A DNA stretch of 64,000 bases from contig NZ_CP046056.1 of assembly GCF_016132445.1 (NCBI RefSeq), positions 2,225,501 to 2,289,500 of the forward strand, in the 5' to 3' direction. The position numbers and the translations under genes were made by a program. The stretch comes from Venatoribacter cucullus (GTDB lineage Bacteria; Pseudomonadota; Gammaproteobacteria; Pseudomonadales; Oceanobacteraceae). Below, piece by piece: positions 18,109 to 26,998 of the stretch (position 1 is the stretch's first letter; each line of letters opens with the position of its first letter). Under the pieces are notes generated by a model. The model was not told the DNA's origin and made no database searches. It was given only the letters and a program-made list of their open reading frames with translations.

Positions 18109-18157
18109 ACAAGTCAGCCTGAAGGCAGAAAGACCAGCCCGGACTTATAGGGCGAAT

Positions 18158-18190
18158 AAAAACGGCACGCTGATCACGTGCCGTTTTTTT
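18158..18190 (+). terminator. Intrinsic terminator of mqo
   Basis: CGGCACG stem (18163-18169), 7-nt loop, CGTGCCG (18177-18183), then seven T, about 50 bp after the mqo stop codon. A-rich on the other side, so possibly bidirectional. Confidence 0.9.
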
Positions 18191-18236
18191 ATGTCCGTCA
18201 AAGTGCATCTGCGCGCTATCCGTACGCCAAACAAGC

Positions 18237-18267
18237 AAAAAAAACGGCACCCGAGGGTGCCGTTTTT
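18237..18267 (-). terminator. Intrinsic terminator of the oad operon
   Basis: CGGCACCC-GA-GGGTGCCG (18245-18262) with an A run on the left, which is the U run for minus-strand transcripts, placed just after the oadB stop codon. Five T on the right make it partly bidirectional. Confidence 0.9.
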
Positions 18268-18284
18268 CATAGCGCAGTGAATGA

Positions 18285-19589
18285 TCAGCTGAAGTAAGAG
18301 ATCATCACACCCGCGGCCACTGCCGAACCGATGACACCGGCCACGTTCGGGCCCATGGCGTGCATCAGCAGGAAGTTCTGCGGGTTGGCTTCCAGGCCTA
18401 CTTTGTTGGATACCCGCGCGGCCATCGGCACCGCCGATACACCGGCCGAACCAATCAACGGGTTGATCGGATCTTTGGTAACTGCGTTCATCAGTTTAGC
18501 CATCAGAACACCGGCCGCGGTACCAAACGCAAAGGCGATCAGACCCAATACCACGATAGAAATGGTACTGGTATTCAGGAACGCATCTGAACTCATTTTG
18601 TAACCCACGGACAAGCCGAGGAAAATGGTTACGATGTTTATCAGGGCGTTCTGTGCGGTATCGCTCAGACGCTCAACCACACCGGATTCCTTCATCAGGT
18701 TACCGAAGCAGAACATACCCAGCAGCGGGGCCGCAGAAGGCAACAACAGAGCTACCAGCACCAGTACCGCCACCGGGAATACGATCTTCTCGGCTTTGGA
18801 TACGGTGCGCAGCTGCGTCATCTTGATCTTACGTTCCTGCTCACTGGTCAGCGCACGCATAATCGGTGGCTGAATCAGCGGTACCAACGCCATGTAGGAA
18901 TACGCAGCAACGGCAATAGCACCCAGCAATTCCGGCGCCAGCTTTGACGCCACGAAAATGGAGGTCGGGCCATCGGCACCACCGATAATACCAATCGCAG
19001 CTGCCTGCTGGATGGTGAAATCCATCAGACCAACCTGGCTCAACGCAGCAGCCCCGAACAGCGTACCGAAGATACCAAACTGAGCAGCTGCACCCAGCAT
19101 CAGGGTTTTCGGATTCGCCAGCAGCGGACCGAAATCGGTCATGGCACCCACCCCCATAAAGATCAGCAGCGGTGCAATACCACTGGCAATAGTGACCTTA
19201 TAGAAGGTGTAGAGCATGCCACTTTCAAAGCCTGCTTCACTGGCCAATTTCAACACTTTGGCACCGGTTACAGTGTCAGCATTGTAATAGGCCTGCAGCA
19301 AAGCTTCTTTGGTGGCAGCGGCATCCAGCTGGAACAGCGTACGGAAGCTGTCCAGCAAGGCCGGATCAGTACCCAGACGAATGGCTTGCTCAGCCGCTGA
19401 CCAGCCCATGCCCGCACCCGGTACGTTCACCAGCAGGGTACCGGCGGCAATCGGCAGCAGCAGTAACGGCTCGAAGCCTTTTTTAATGGCCAGATACAAC
19501 ATCACACAGGCGACCAGCATCATTACCAGCTGACCTGGTTCAACATGGTAAAGGCCGGTGTCATGCCATAACTTAATCAAAAGTTCCAT
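18285..19589 (-). CDS. oadB: Oxaloacetate decarboxylase Na+ pump, beta subunit
   Basis: 434 residues, very hydrophobic, with about nine to ten membrane helices. It is the integral membrane subunit that decarboxylates carboxybiotin and exports Na+. The conserved [21 protein letters not shown] segment holds the Asp known to be essential for Na+ transport, and [16 protein letters not shown] is also typical. Last gene of oadGAB, 9 bp after oadA. Its presence argues for sodium-based energetics. Confidence 0.96.
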   Translation of the reverse strand: MELLIKLWHDTGLYHVEPGQLVMMLVACVMLYLAIKKGFEPLLLLPIAAGTLLVNVPGAGMGWSAAEQAIRLGTDPALLDSFRTLFQLDAAATKEALLQAYYNADTVTGAKVLKLASEAGFESGMLYTFYKVTIASGIAPLLIFMGVGAMTDFGPLLANPKTLMLGAAAQFGIFGTLFGAAALSQVGLMDFTIQQAAAIGIIGGADGPTSIFVASKLAPELLGAIAVAAYSYMALVPLIQPPIMRALTSEQERKIKMTQLRTVSKAEKIVFPVAVLVLVALLLPSAAPLLGMFCFGNLMKESGVVERLSDTAQNALINIVTIFLGLSVGYKMSSDAFLNTSTISIVVLGLIAFAFGTAAGVLMAKLMNAVTKDPINPLIGSAGVSAVPMAARVSNKVGLEANPQNFLLMHAMGPNVAGVIGSAVAAGVMISYFS

Positions 19590-19598
19590 GACATCTCC

Positions 19599-21368
19599 TT
19601 AAGCGATGGTGTACAGGGTATCGCCTACTTTCACGGCAGTACCCTCTTTGGCGGTTACGCTGCCAATGGTACCGGCTTTCGGAGCGCGGATTTCGGTTTC
19701 CATTTTCATGGCTTCCAGAATCAGCACCAGATCGCCTTCCGCTACCTGATCACCCGGCTGTACCAGCACTTTGAAGATGTTACCCGCCAACGGCGAAGCA
19801 ACCGGCTCACCACCACCGGCAGCAACCGGAGCAGCACCAGCGGCTGGTGCAGAACCACCCAGTGAGGTTGGTGCGCCGTTAACAGCCGCCAGCTGAGTAA
19901 CGTCACCGCCTTCGTTCACTTTCACCACGTATTCGTTGCCGTCTACGGTGATGGTGTAGGTGTCTTCTGCGTCGCCTTTCGGTGCCGGCTCAAAGGCATC
20001 CGGGTTGCCACGGTTGGCCAGGAACTTCGGCGCAATCTGCGGGAACATGGCGTAAGTGAGGGCGTCGTCGATCTTGTCGGTGGCCAGCTTGAAGCCTTTT
20101 TCGGCCGCCAGCTTCTCAACGTCGGCGATCACTTTATCCAGTTCGTTTTCGATCAGGTCAGCCGGACGACAGGTAATGGCTTCTTTGCCATCCAGAACAC
20201 GGGCCTGCAGTTCAGCGTTCATGGCAGCCGGAGCGGCACCGTATTCGCCTTTCAGGATGCCCTGAGTTTCTTTGGAGATAGACTTGTAACGCTCGCCGCT
20301 CAGTACGTTCAGTACCGCCTGAGTACCCACGATCTGCGAAGTCGGGGTTACCAGCGGAATCCAGCCCAGGTCTTCACGCACGCGCGGAATTTCGGCCAGT
20401 ACAGCGTCGAACTTGTCGGAAGCACCCTGCTCACGCAGCTGGTTTTCCATGTTGGTCAGCATGCCACCGGGAACCTGAGCCACCAGAATGCGGCTGTCGG
20501 TGCCTTTCAGGGCGCCTTCAAACTTGGCGTACTTCTTACGGACTTCACGGAAGTAAGCAGCAATTTCTTCGATCAGCAACAGATCCAGACCAGTGTCACG
20601 CTCGGTACCGGCCAGGGCCGCCACCACAGACTCAGTAGCGGTGTGGCCATACGTCATAGACATAGAAGAAATAGCGGTATCCACACGGTCAATACCGGCT
20701 TCAACGGCTTTCAGAATGGTCATATCAGACAGACCGGCGGTGGCATGGGCGTGCAGCTGCACTTCCAGGTCAGTCTGGGCTTTCAGACGGGATACCAGCT
20801 CGAAAGCAGCATACGGAGTGAGTACACCGGCCATATCTTTAATGGCGATGGAATCGGCACCCATATCTTCGATTTGTTTGGCCAGGCTTACCCAGGCTTC
20901 CAGCGTGTGTACCGGGCTGGTGGTGTAAGACAGCGTGGCCTGCGCGTGTTTGCCCTGTTTTTTAACTGCTTTTAAAGCAGTTTCCAGGTTGCGCGGATCG
21001 TTCATGGCGTCGAACACGCGGAATACATCCACACCATTGGTGGCAGCGCGCTCAACAAATTTTTCTACCACGTCATCGGCATAATGACGGTAGCCCAGCA
21101 GGTTCTGACCACGCAGCAGCATTTGCTGTTGGGTGTTCGGCATGGCTTTTTTGAATTCACGGATACGATCCCAGGGATCTTCACCGAGGAAACGAATGCA
21201 GGAGTCGAACGTAGCGCCGCCCCAGGATTCGAGTGACCAGTAACCAACCTGATCGAGTTTGGACGCAATCGGCAGCATATCGTCGATACGCATACGGGTT
21301 GCCAAAATAGACTGATGAGCGTCGCGCAGTACGACGTCGGTAATTCCGAGTTTCTTAGAAACGGGCAT
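19599..21368 (-). CDS. oadA: Oxaloacetate decarboxylase, alpha subunit (biotin-containing)
   Basis: 589 residues. N-terminal carboxyltransferase barrel (about 5-270; [16 protein letters not shown] and HAHAT supply metal and substrate ligands), a PYC/OADA association region (about 280-460), an Ala/Gly-rich linker (about 520-535) and a C-terminal biotinyl domain with the biotinylated Lys555 in EAMKMETEI. It transfers the oxaloacetate carboxyl group to biotin, giving pyruvate. Middle gene of the operon. Annotated relatives are sometimes called pyruvate carboxylase subunit B, but oadG and oadB beside it fix the role. Confidence 0.96.
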   Translation of the reverse strand: MPVSKKLGITDVVLRDAHQSILATRMRIDDMLPIASKLDQVGYWSLESWGGATFDSCIRFLGEDPWDRIREFKKAMPNTQQQMLLRGQNLLGYRHYADDVVEKFVERAATNGVDVFRVFDAMNDPRNLETALKAVKKQGKHAQATLSYTTSPVHTLEAWVSLAKQIEDMGADSIAIKDMAGVLTPYAAFELVSRLKAQTDLEVQLHAHATAGLSDMTILKAVEAGIDRVDTAISSMSMTYGHTATESVVAALAGTERDTGLDLLLIEEIAAYFREVRKKYAKFEGALKGTDSRILVAQVPGGMLTNMENQLREQGASDKFDAVLAEIPRVREDLGWIPLVTPTSQIVGTQAVLNVLSGERYKSISKETQGILKGEYGAAPAAMNAELQARVLDGKEAITCRPADLIENELDKVIADVEKLAAEKGFKLATDKIDDALTYAMFPQIAPKFLANRGNPDAFEPAPKGDAEDTYTITVDGNEYVVKVNEGGDVTQLAAVNGAPTSLGGSAPAAGAAPVAAGGGEPVASPLAGNIFKVLVQPGDQVAEGDLVLILEAMKMETEIRAPKAGTIGSVTAKEGTAVKVGDTLYTIA

Positions 21369-21429
21369 GGGTGATGACCTTTTCTTCCTTTAAACGTTTG
21401 TTAACGTTCGGGGTTATTGTAACCGCGTG

Positions 21430-21675
21430 CTACTTTTGGCGCGCGCGATGCTCTTTTACCGCGGCTGAAAGTACTTTCAGCAACTGCGGGTCCACACCTT
21501 GCTGGGGCTTGGCGCGCACAGGGGCAGCAACCAGTTCCGCTTCAGGTACGATTTTATTTACCAGCTTGGACATCAGGGTGGTTACGACGACCAGCATCGC
21601 CAAAAAGACGAATACCACGCCCATACCAAACACCATCAGTTCCAAACCCTGTGTGACGAGACTGTGCTCAGACAT
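21430..21675 (-). CDS. oadG: Oxaloacetate decarboxylase, gamma subunit
   Basis: 81 residues: one membrane helix (about 12-35) and a short charged cytoplasmic tail ending KEHRARQK. The gamma subunit anchors alpha to beta and helps assembly. The tail is less rich in Pro and lacks the terminal His cluster that binds Zn in the Klebsiella protein, apart from a single His near the end. First gene of oadGAB, 61 bp before oadA. Confidence 0.9.
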   Translation of the reverse strand: MSEHSLVTQGLELMVFGMGVVFVFLAMLVVVTTLMSKLVNKIVPEAELVAAPVRAKPQQGVDPQLLKVLSAAVKEHRARQK

Positions 21676-21841
21676 CAGGGAGGCTCCTCAGTATGATTAT
21701 TCCAGTGCTTGCCGCCGTCGTTCAGGCACAAAACAACCTGCTTTTCAGCATGACAAACCGGCACAGGTTACTTGAAAAACCCTGTGCAACGCAACCAACC
21801 GGCCCCGCGATGGTCTGATCCTGCCAGGGAGCCTCTGAATA

Positions 21842-22052
21842 ACTCGGTGCCCGCTCTGGATTGCAGGAAAGTTCTGAGTCACGAAGCCGGGTTGCAGGCA
21901 TAGCGGGTTCTGTCAAAACCCGGCGACACCGAGTCAGGGCTTTCCTGCAATCCCCGTAGGGCGCGGCTTTCCGGGCCGTATAGCGGCGTTGGCGAACTTG
22001 AAAAGGGCTCGCCATTCTCTGCGTTCGCCGCCTTGCTCTACAGCCCGGAAAG
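21842..22052. repeat. Intergenic block of interlocking inverted repeats
   Basis: The oadG-dusC gap (480 bp) has no gene but is dense in complementary arms. ACTCGGTG 21842-21849 pairs with CACCGAGT 21927-21934. ATTGCAGGAAAG 21860-21871 pairs with CTTTCCTGCAAT 21940-21951. CCGGGTT 21887-21893 pairs with AACCCGG 21917-21923. The first two pairings cross, as in a pseudoknot. A second nested hairpin follows: CTTTCCGGGC 21967-21976 with GCCCGGAAAG 22043-22052, enclosing GGCGAAC/GTTCGCC. It could be a structured RNA, a bidirectional terminator region or a small repeat element. Confidence 0.55.
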
Positions 22053-22155
22053 ACTCGCGCAGAGCTGTGCAGAGTTGTTCAGAGACTCCCTAACTTCCGG
22101 TACCCCCTGCGCACCGCTATACTGCCGCCCCTTCACCCCGCCACCTCCGGAAACC

Positions 22156-23211
22156 ATGTCGCACGCTCTGGCCTTTACCGGCACCCTGCCGTTTCAGCAA
22201 CAGCCTCAACGCCCCTATATTGCGTTAGCGCCAATGGAAGGCCTGATGGACCACCATCTGCGCGACATTCTGACCCGCGTCGGCGGCATTGATCATTGCG
22301 TCACCGAATTCATCCGCGTCACCGAACAGGTGTACCCGGCCAAAGTGTTCCGCCGCTACTGCCCGGAGCTGGACAACGGCGGCCGCACACCGGCCGGCAC
22401 CCCGGTGCACATTCAGCTGCTGGGTTCCGACCCCTTTCTGATGGCTGCCAACGCACGTAAAGCGGCTCGCTTGGGCGCACCGGCCATTGACCTGAACTTC
22501 GGCTGCCCGGCCAAAACCGTTAACCGCAGTCAGGGCGGCGCGGTATTGCTGCAGTACCCGGATTTATTACACCGTATTGCCCGCGCCGTGCGTGAAGCCG
22601 TAGGGCCGGAAATTCCGGTCAGTGCCAAAATGCGGCTGGGGTATCTGGATAAAGACAACGCACTGGAAAATGCTCTGGCATTGGCGGAAGGCGGCATTCA
22701 ATGGTTAACCGTGCATGCGCGCACCAAGACCGAAGGCTATAAACCCCCGGCTTACTGGGACTGGATTGCCCGTATTAAAGAGGTGGTGGCTATTCCGGTA
22801 ATCGCCAACGGCGAAATCTGGACGCCGGCGCAGGCACAACAATGTATGCAGGAAAGCGGTTCTGATCTGATTATGATCGGCCGCGGGCTGGTATCGGTGC
22901 CTGACCTGGCCATGCAAATTAAAGCCGCCCACGGGCTGGTTGAACACACAACCCACAGCTGGCAGCAAAAACTGGAATTATTCCTGCAACTGGTGCCGAA
23001 ACTGGACGACCTGCGCGATAAATCCCTGACCGACCGACTGAAACAATGGCTGCATTATTTCAACCTGCACTCGCCGGAAATCGCCGCCATTTTTGAAGCG
23101 GTAAAACGCGAGCGCGACCGTGAAACCTTTCTTGGCCGCATTCGTGAATTGTCAGCGGAAATGTCTGCGTCCAACTCAACAAACAACATTTTTCAGGGAG
23201 AACACCGATGA
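22156..23211 (+). CDS. dusC: tRNA-dihydrouridine synthase, DusC type
   Basis: 351 residues from ATG 22156 (CCGGA upstream); the earlier in-frame start at 22033 lies inside the hairpin region and is unlikely. It is an FMN enzyme reducing U16 of tRNA. LAPMEGLMDHHLRDIL begins the TIM barrel, NFGCPAKTVNRSQGGAVLL holds the catalytic cysteine, and VHARTKTEGYKPPAYWDWI binds FMN phosphate and tRNA. DCVTEF-like wording (DHCVTEFIRVTEQ) points to DusC rather than DusA or DusB; a separate dusB is present at 49.5 kb. It overlaps the next gene by 4 bp. Confidence 0.92.
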   Translation: MSHALAFTGTLPFQQQPQRPYIALAPMEGLMDHHLRDILTRVGGIDHCVTEFIRVTEQVYPAKVFRRYCPELDNGGRTPAGTPVHIQLLGSDPFLMAANARKAARLGAPAIDLNFGCPAKTVNRSQGGAVLLQYPDLLHRIARAVREAVGPEIPVSAKMRLGYLDKDNALENALALAEGGIQWLTVHARTKTEGYKPPAYWDWIARIKEVVAIPVIANGEIWTPAQAQQCMQESGSDLIMIGRGLVSVPDLAMQIKAAHGLVEHTTHSWQQKLELFLQLVPKLDDLRDKSLTDRLKQWLHYFNLHSPEIAAIFEAVKRERDRETFLGRIRELSAEMSASNSTNNIFQGEHR

Positions 23212-23690
23212 AATCGGTTTACACCACAGCACTACTGGCCTGTGCTGTTCTGATCAGCGGTTGCAGCAATTCAGAAGTGGGCGATGTGTCACTGGGACTC
23301 TTCACCACCAAAGACATTAAGCTGGATTTTATGAATGATCCGGTCGTGACCGGCGTCACCTGTCATGTTGCGTCTGTTGAAGCGGATTTGGACTTTTCCG
23401 ACCCTAGCGACAGCGCAATTTCTTGTCGTCAGACCGGCGAGATTACCGCCGCCATGATTGCCGTCATCGATAAAAGCAAATCCGGCGAAGTAATCTTCAG
23501 CAAATCCAAAAGCATCTTTTTTAAGAATATGAAAGTGCGCCGGATTTTTGATGCCGAAAACCAAACGCTGATGTACGTTTCCTACTCCACCAAAGAAACA
23601 TCCGGCAGCTACAAGCACAGCCTGTCTACCGTTCCGTTATGGGGTACGGGCGCGTATCAGATCACTGACAGCGCTCCGTCACCGCGATAA
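23208..23690 (+). CDS. CreA family protein, predicted lipoprotein
   Basis: 160 residues. Signal peptide with lipobox LISGC (Cys19), so probably membrane-anchored in the periplasm. The body matches CreA: VTGVTCHVASVEA, SDSAISCRQTGEI with two conserved Cys likely disulfide-bonded, GEVIFSKSKSIFFKNMKVRRIFDAE, and LMYVSYSTKETSGSYKHSLSTVP. CreA function is unknown. E. coli CreA has an ordinary signal peptide, so the lipobox is a difference. ATGA overlap with dusC implies co-translation. Confidence 0.87.
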   Translation: MKSVYTTALLACAVLISGCSNSEVGDVSLGLFTTKDIKLDFMNDPVVTGVTCHVASVEADLDFSDPSDSAISCRQTGEITAAMIAVIDKSKSGEVIFSKSKSIFFKNMKVRRIFDAENQTLMYVSYSTKETSGSYKHSLSTVPLWGTGAYQITDSAPSPR

Positions 23691-23703
23691 TTCAGCATCA
23701 TGA

Positions 23704-24546
23704 TCAGAGCGGCGGAAAATCCGCTGCACTGTGCCGCTCGGCCAGCTGCTCGTGCGGCTCGCCCCAGGTGCGGTTGACGATACGCCCGCGTTTTACCGCC
23801 GGACGCGCGGCAATTTCATCGGCCCAGCGGCGCACGTGGGTATAACTCTGCACATCGAGAAATTCCGCAGCTTCGTATAAACCGCCCTGCACCAACACGC
23901 CGTACCAGGGCCAGATGGCCATATCGGCAATGCTGTAGTCGTCACCACACATATAACGGTTGTCGGCCAGATGCCGGTTCAGCACATCCAGCTGGCGTTT
24001 TACTTCCATGGCGTAACGGTTAATGGGGTATTCGTATTTTTCCGGTGCGTAGGCATAAAAATGTCCGAAACCGCCACCCAATAAAGGCGCACTGCCCATT
24101 TGCCAGAACAGCCAGTTAAAACATTCAGTCCGCGCTGCCGGTGCAGCCGGAATAAAGGCATTAAATTTTTCCGCCAGATACAGAAGGATGGAGGCCGATT
24201 CAAACACCCGTTGCGGCGGCGTTACGCTGTAATCGAGCAATGCCGGAATTTTGGAATTCGGATTCACCGCCACAAAGCCGGAACCAAACTGGTCACCTTC
24301 GTGAATGCGGATTAACCAGGCGTCATAGTCTGCTGCCGTAATTCCCGCTTCCAGCAATTCTTCCAGCATTATGGTCACTTTCACGCCATTGGGCGTACCC
24401 ATAGAGTACAGCTGCAGCGCATGCTGGCCTCGTGGCAGTGCTTTCTCATGAGTTGGCCCGGCAATCGGCCGGTTAATGCTGGCGAATGCGCCGCCATTGC
24501 CTGGCTGCCATTGCCAGACCTTAGGTGGAATATAAGAATCGGTCAT
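23704..24546 (-). CDS. yghU: YghU-type glutathione S-transferase (disulfide-bond oxidoreductase)
   Basis: 280 residues. Nu-class GST fold: an N-terminal extension IPPKVWQWQPGNGGAFASINRP typical of YghU, a thioredoxin-like domain with TPNGVKVTIMLEE and NPNSKIPALLDY, and a helical C-terminal domain. E. coli YghU binds two glutathione molecules and has disulfide reductase activity, without a catalytic Cys/Ser/Tyr of classic GSTs. Stands alone, convergent with creA. Confidence 0.92.
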   Translation of the reverse strand: MTDSYIPPKVWQWQPGNGGAFASINRPIAGPTHEKALPRGQHALQLYSMGTPNGVKVTIMLEELLEAGITAADYDAWLIRIHEGDQFGSGFVAVNPNSKIPALLDYSVTPPQRVFESASILLYLAEKFNAFIPAAPAARTECFNWLFWQMGSAPLLGGGFGHFYAYAPEKYEYPINRYAMEVKRQLDVLNRHLADNRYMCGDDYSIADMAIWPWYGVLVQGGLYEAAEFLDVQSYTHVRRWADEIAARPAVKRGRIVNRTWGEPHEQLAERHSAADFPPL

Positions 24547-24591
24547 GCCACTGCTCCTGCGTTAAATATGCTGATGATTGTGCCCCGCCGT

Positions 24592-25644
24592 TCAGGCGCC
24601 GGCCAGCATGTCATGCAATTCAACCAGTAAACGCTCTGTTTCATCCCAACCAATACAGGCATCAGTAATGGACTGGCCGTAGATTAATTCGGCCCCGTCG
24701 TTCTGCCGCCCGGCGGTAATGAAGCTTTCCAGCATCAGCCCCAGAATGCCGTTATTACCCGCCACCCGCTGCGCCACGACATCGCGGGCAATGGCTGGCT
24801 GCCGGTCGTGCTGTTTGCAGGCGTTATCATGGCTGCAATCGACCAGCACTTTGGCCACACAGTCGCCCTGCTGCAACGTGGTGAGCGCGGCGGCAATGGA
24901 ATCGGTATCGTAATTGGTAATACCGCGGCCACCGCGCAGCACCAGATGGGTATCGGGGTTGCCGGGAGTATCCAGCATCACCAGCCGGCCATCGGCATCC
25001 ACGCCCAGCGTATGGTGGCTGTGACGGGCGGCAATCATGGCGTTCACGGCGTTGGCGGCCGAACCATCGGTGCTGTTTTTAATGCCCACTGGCATGGGTA
25101 AATGGCTGACCATTTCCCGGTGCGTCTGCGACTCCGCCGTACGTGCACCAATAGCAGTCCAGCTGATCAGATCGTCCAGGTAGCTCATCACCAGCGGGTT
25201 CAGCGCTTCGGTGGCCAGCGGCAAACCCAACTCGGCCAGCTGCAGCATCACCGCGCGGGAACGGCGGATGCCTGCGGCCATATCACCGTTTCCGCTGCGT
25301 TCCGGGTCGTAGGCCAGCCCTTTCCAGCCAATGCTGGTACGTGGTTTTTCCACATAGGCGCGCATCACCAGTAACAGACGGTCGCCCAGCTGCTCATTCA
25401 GCGCCGCCAACCGGCGACCGTAATCCAGCACCGCCGTTTCATCGTGAATAGAGCAAGGGCCGGTAATGACCAGCAACTTGTCCGACTGGCCATGCAGCGC
25501 TTCGCGGATGTGCTGACGCTGACGCTCAATCTGCACGGTTAATTCTGCGCTTAACGGCATCTCTGCCTTTAAGTCGCGCGGTGTACTCAGGGGGCGAACC
25601 GCCAATTCGCGGCGGTTGGAATCCAGGGTGTTTGTTGTGTTCAT
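24592..25644 (-). CDS. aroG: 3-deoxy-7-phosphoheptulonate (DAHP) synthase, type I
   Basis: 350 residues. First enzyme of the shikimate pathway, joining phosphoenolpyruvate and erythrose 4-phosphate. GPCSIHD, RAYVEKPRTSIGWKG and RGGRGITNYD are type I AroF/G/H motifs. The feedback class (Tyr, Phe or Trp) cannot be settled from the motifs I see, so the symbol is generic. GAGG lies 6 bp before ATG 25644. The 260 bp upstream hold an aromatic-rich leader peptide and a terminator/antiterminator, so the gene looks attenuated by the supply of aromatic amino acids. Confidence 0.93.
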   Translation of the reverse strand: MNTTNTLDSNRRELAVRPLSTPRDLKAEMPLSAELTVQIERQRQHIREALHGQSDKLLVITGPCSIHDETAVLDYGRRLAALNEQLGDRLLLVMRAYVEKPRTSIGWKGLAYDPERSGNGDMAAGIRRSRAVMLQLAELGLPLATEALNPLVMSYLDDLISWTAIGARTAESQTHREMVSHLPMPVGIKNSTDGSAANAVNAMIAARHSHHTLGVDADGRLVMLDTPGNPDTHLVLRGGRGITNYDTDSIAAALTTLQQGDCVAKVLVDCSHDNACKQHDRQPAIARDVVAQRVAGNNGILGLMLESFITAGRQNDGAELIYGQSITDACIGWDETERLLVELHDMLAGA

Positions 25645-25672
25645 GTTGTGCCTCGTACCGGAAAAAGATCAT

Positions 25673-25770
25673 AAAAAAACCCCGCTTGGCGGACTGCCAG
25701 CGGGGTTTTGTATTCCGGTGGCAGTCGGTGTGTACCGAGCTGCCCTGGGGCTGTCTGAGCATGGCTCAGA
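25673..25770 (-). promoter_or_regulatory. Attenuator (pause hairpin, antiterminator, terminator) of the DAHP synthase gene
   Basis: Read on the minus strand. A hairpin directly after the leader stop has stem TCTGAGC/GCTCAGA (25754-25770). Arms 1:2 are GGCAGCTCGGT (25734-25744) with ACCGACTGCC (25720-25729), one bulge. Arms 2:3 are GACTGCCA (25719-25726) with TGGCAGTC (25692-25699). Arms 3:4 form a terminator, CCCCGCT/AGCGGGG (25680-25705) plus GGC/GCC, followed by seven U. Arm 2 cannot pair with 1 and 3 at once, and arm 3 overlaps the terminator stem, so the structures exclude one another as in the trp attenuator. Confidence 0.85.
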
Positions 25771-25905
25771 TCAGGGGCGGCCCGGCCTCTGGCTAAAGTA
25801 ATAGCCATAACCAAACCACCAGCCGCACACAGCCACAACCGCACCGGCAGGCTGAGCTGCAGTGCGGTTAAGAGAGTGTACGGAGCAGGAGTTCTGTGTG
25901 TTCAT
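25771..25905 (-). CDS. Leader peptide rich in Trp, Phe and Tyr (attenuator leader)
   Basis: A 44-codon ORF from ATG 25905 to TGA 25771, not homologous to any protein I know. Residues 29-37 read WWFGYGYYF: two Trp, two Phe and three Tyr codons in nine. It precedes the attenuator and the DAHP synthase gene on the same strand. Ribosome stalling here for lack of any charged aromatic tRNA would be the sensing step. No clear Shine-Dalgarno precedes the ATG, and the best promoter would start the RNA almost at the ATG, so it may be translated leaderless. The first 27 residues are longer than usual for leaders. Confidence 0.85.
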   Translation of the reverse strand: MNTQNSCSVHSLNRTAAQPAGAVVAVCGWWFGYGYYFSQRPGRP

Positions 25906-25912
25906 GCCAACG

Positions 25913-25940
25913 AATATACGCCGCTTATCTGAGTTTTCAA
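25913..25940 (-). promoter_or_regulatory. Candidate sigma-70 promoter of the leader-DAHP synthase unit
   Basis: On the minus strand TTGAAA (25935-25940) and TATATT (25913-25918) are 16 bp apart, close to consensus. Transcription would begin about 25905-25907, at or next to the leader ATG. No TyrR or TrpR box was recognised nearby. Confidence 0.55.
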
Positions 25941-25986
25941 CCCCACCAACGCCAGCGTTGCGGCATCAGACTGTTGCAAAACCGGT

Positions 25987-26988
25987 TCAGGCTTCGGCAA
26001 TAATGACCGCACGCAGCGGGGCCGGATAGCCTTCAACGGTTTTATTCACATCGGCCGGGTCAAGAAAATCGGCCAGCGAGTTAAAACGCATCCAGTCGGT
26101 CTGGCGCTGTTCCTGCAGCGAAGTCTGGTTTAAATCCACCACCCGCGCGTTTTTAAAGCCGGCGCGCCGGCACCAGAGCAACAGCGTTTCGGTGCTGGGA
26201 ATAAACCAGACATTGCGCATCATGGCGTAGCGGTCTTCCGGCATCAGCACGTCACCCAGCGCACCCTCTATTACCAGGGTTTCCAGCACCAGTTCGCCAC
26301 CGGGGCGCAGTGCATCTTTGAGTTCCTGCAGATGCTCAATGGGCGATTTACGGTGGTACAGCACGCCCATGGAAAACACCGTATCAAAGGCTTTTAAATT
26401 GGCCGGTACGTCTTCCATTTTTAATGGCAATAAATCGGCATCGGCGCGCTGACCGGCGGCCTGCAGGTATTTTTTATAGGCCTGAAACTGCATTAAAAAT
26501 AACCGCGACGGGTCAATGCCGATTACCCGCGCCGCGCCAGCGCCGAGCATACGCCAGACGTGATAACCGGAACCGCAGCCGACATCCAGCACCAGCCGGT
26601 TGGTTAACGGCGCAATATGCGGCGCCACCCGCTGCCATTTCCAGTCGGAACGCCATTCGGTATCAATATGGGTGCCGAAAAACTGAAACGGGCCTTTTCG
26701 CCACGGCATTAAACCGCGCAGCGCACTGTGTAATTGTTGCTCCTGCTCAGCCGTAATAACCGGGCTGTGCAGGCCTAAATCGTGCGCCGTTAAATCCGCC
26801 TGCACCTGGTCAATTTCCGGCAGCGCGGCCACGGCGTCCAGCCAGCGTTGCTGATCACCGTGCTCTTTTTCCTGCAGAATTTTCTGCAACTGCTGTGGCA
26901 ACACCGCCGCCCAGGGCGCCAGCTTGCCATGCTGCATAAATGCCAGCACATCGTCGAACCAATGCAGAATGGTCTGTTCGTTTAACAT
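25987..26988 (-). CDS. cmoB: tRNA U34 carboxymethyltransferase
   Basis: 333 residues. It uses carboxy-S-adenosylmethionine made by CmoA to turn 5-hydroxyuridine into cmo5U at tRNA position 34. The SAM-type motif is [16 protein letters not shown], and [23 protein letters not shown] and [17 protein letters not shown] are typical. It starts 10 bp after the cmoA stop codon in the same operon. Confidence 0.96.
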   Translation of the reverse strand: MLNEQTILHWFDDVLAFMQHGKLAPWAAVLPQQLQKILQEKEHGDQQRWLDAVAALPEIDQVQADLTAHDLGLHSPVITAEQEQQLHSALRGLMPWRKGPFQFFGTHIDTEWRSDWKWQRVAPHIAPLTNRLVLDVGCGSGYHVWRMLGAGAARVIGIDPSRLFLMQFQAYKKYLQAAGQRADADLLPLKMEDVPANLKAFDTVFSMGVLYHRKSPIEHLQELKDALRPGGELVLETLVIEGALGDVLMPEDRYAMMRNVWFIPSTETLLLWCRRAGFKNARVVDLNQTSLQEQRQTDWMRFNSLADFLDPADVNKTVEGYPAPLRAVIIAEA

Positions 26989-26998
26989 AAAAATTTGC

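Noticed and set aside
25641-25844. 67-codon frame overlapping the attenuator
   Set aside because: It is in another frame from the leader peptide, runs through the terminator stem and into the start of the DAHP synthase gene, and has no ribosome site.
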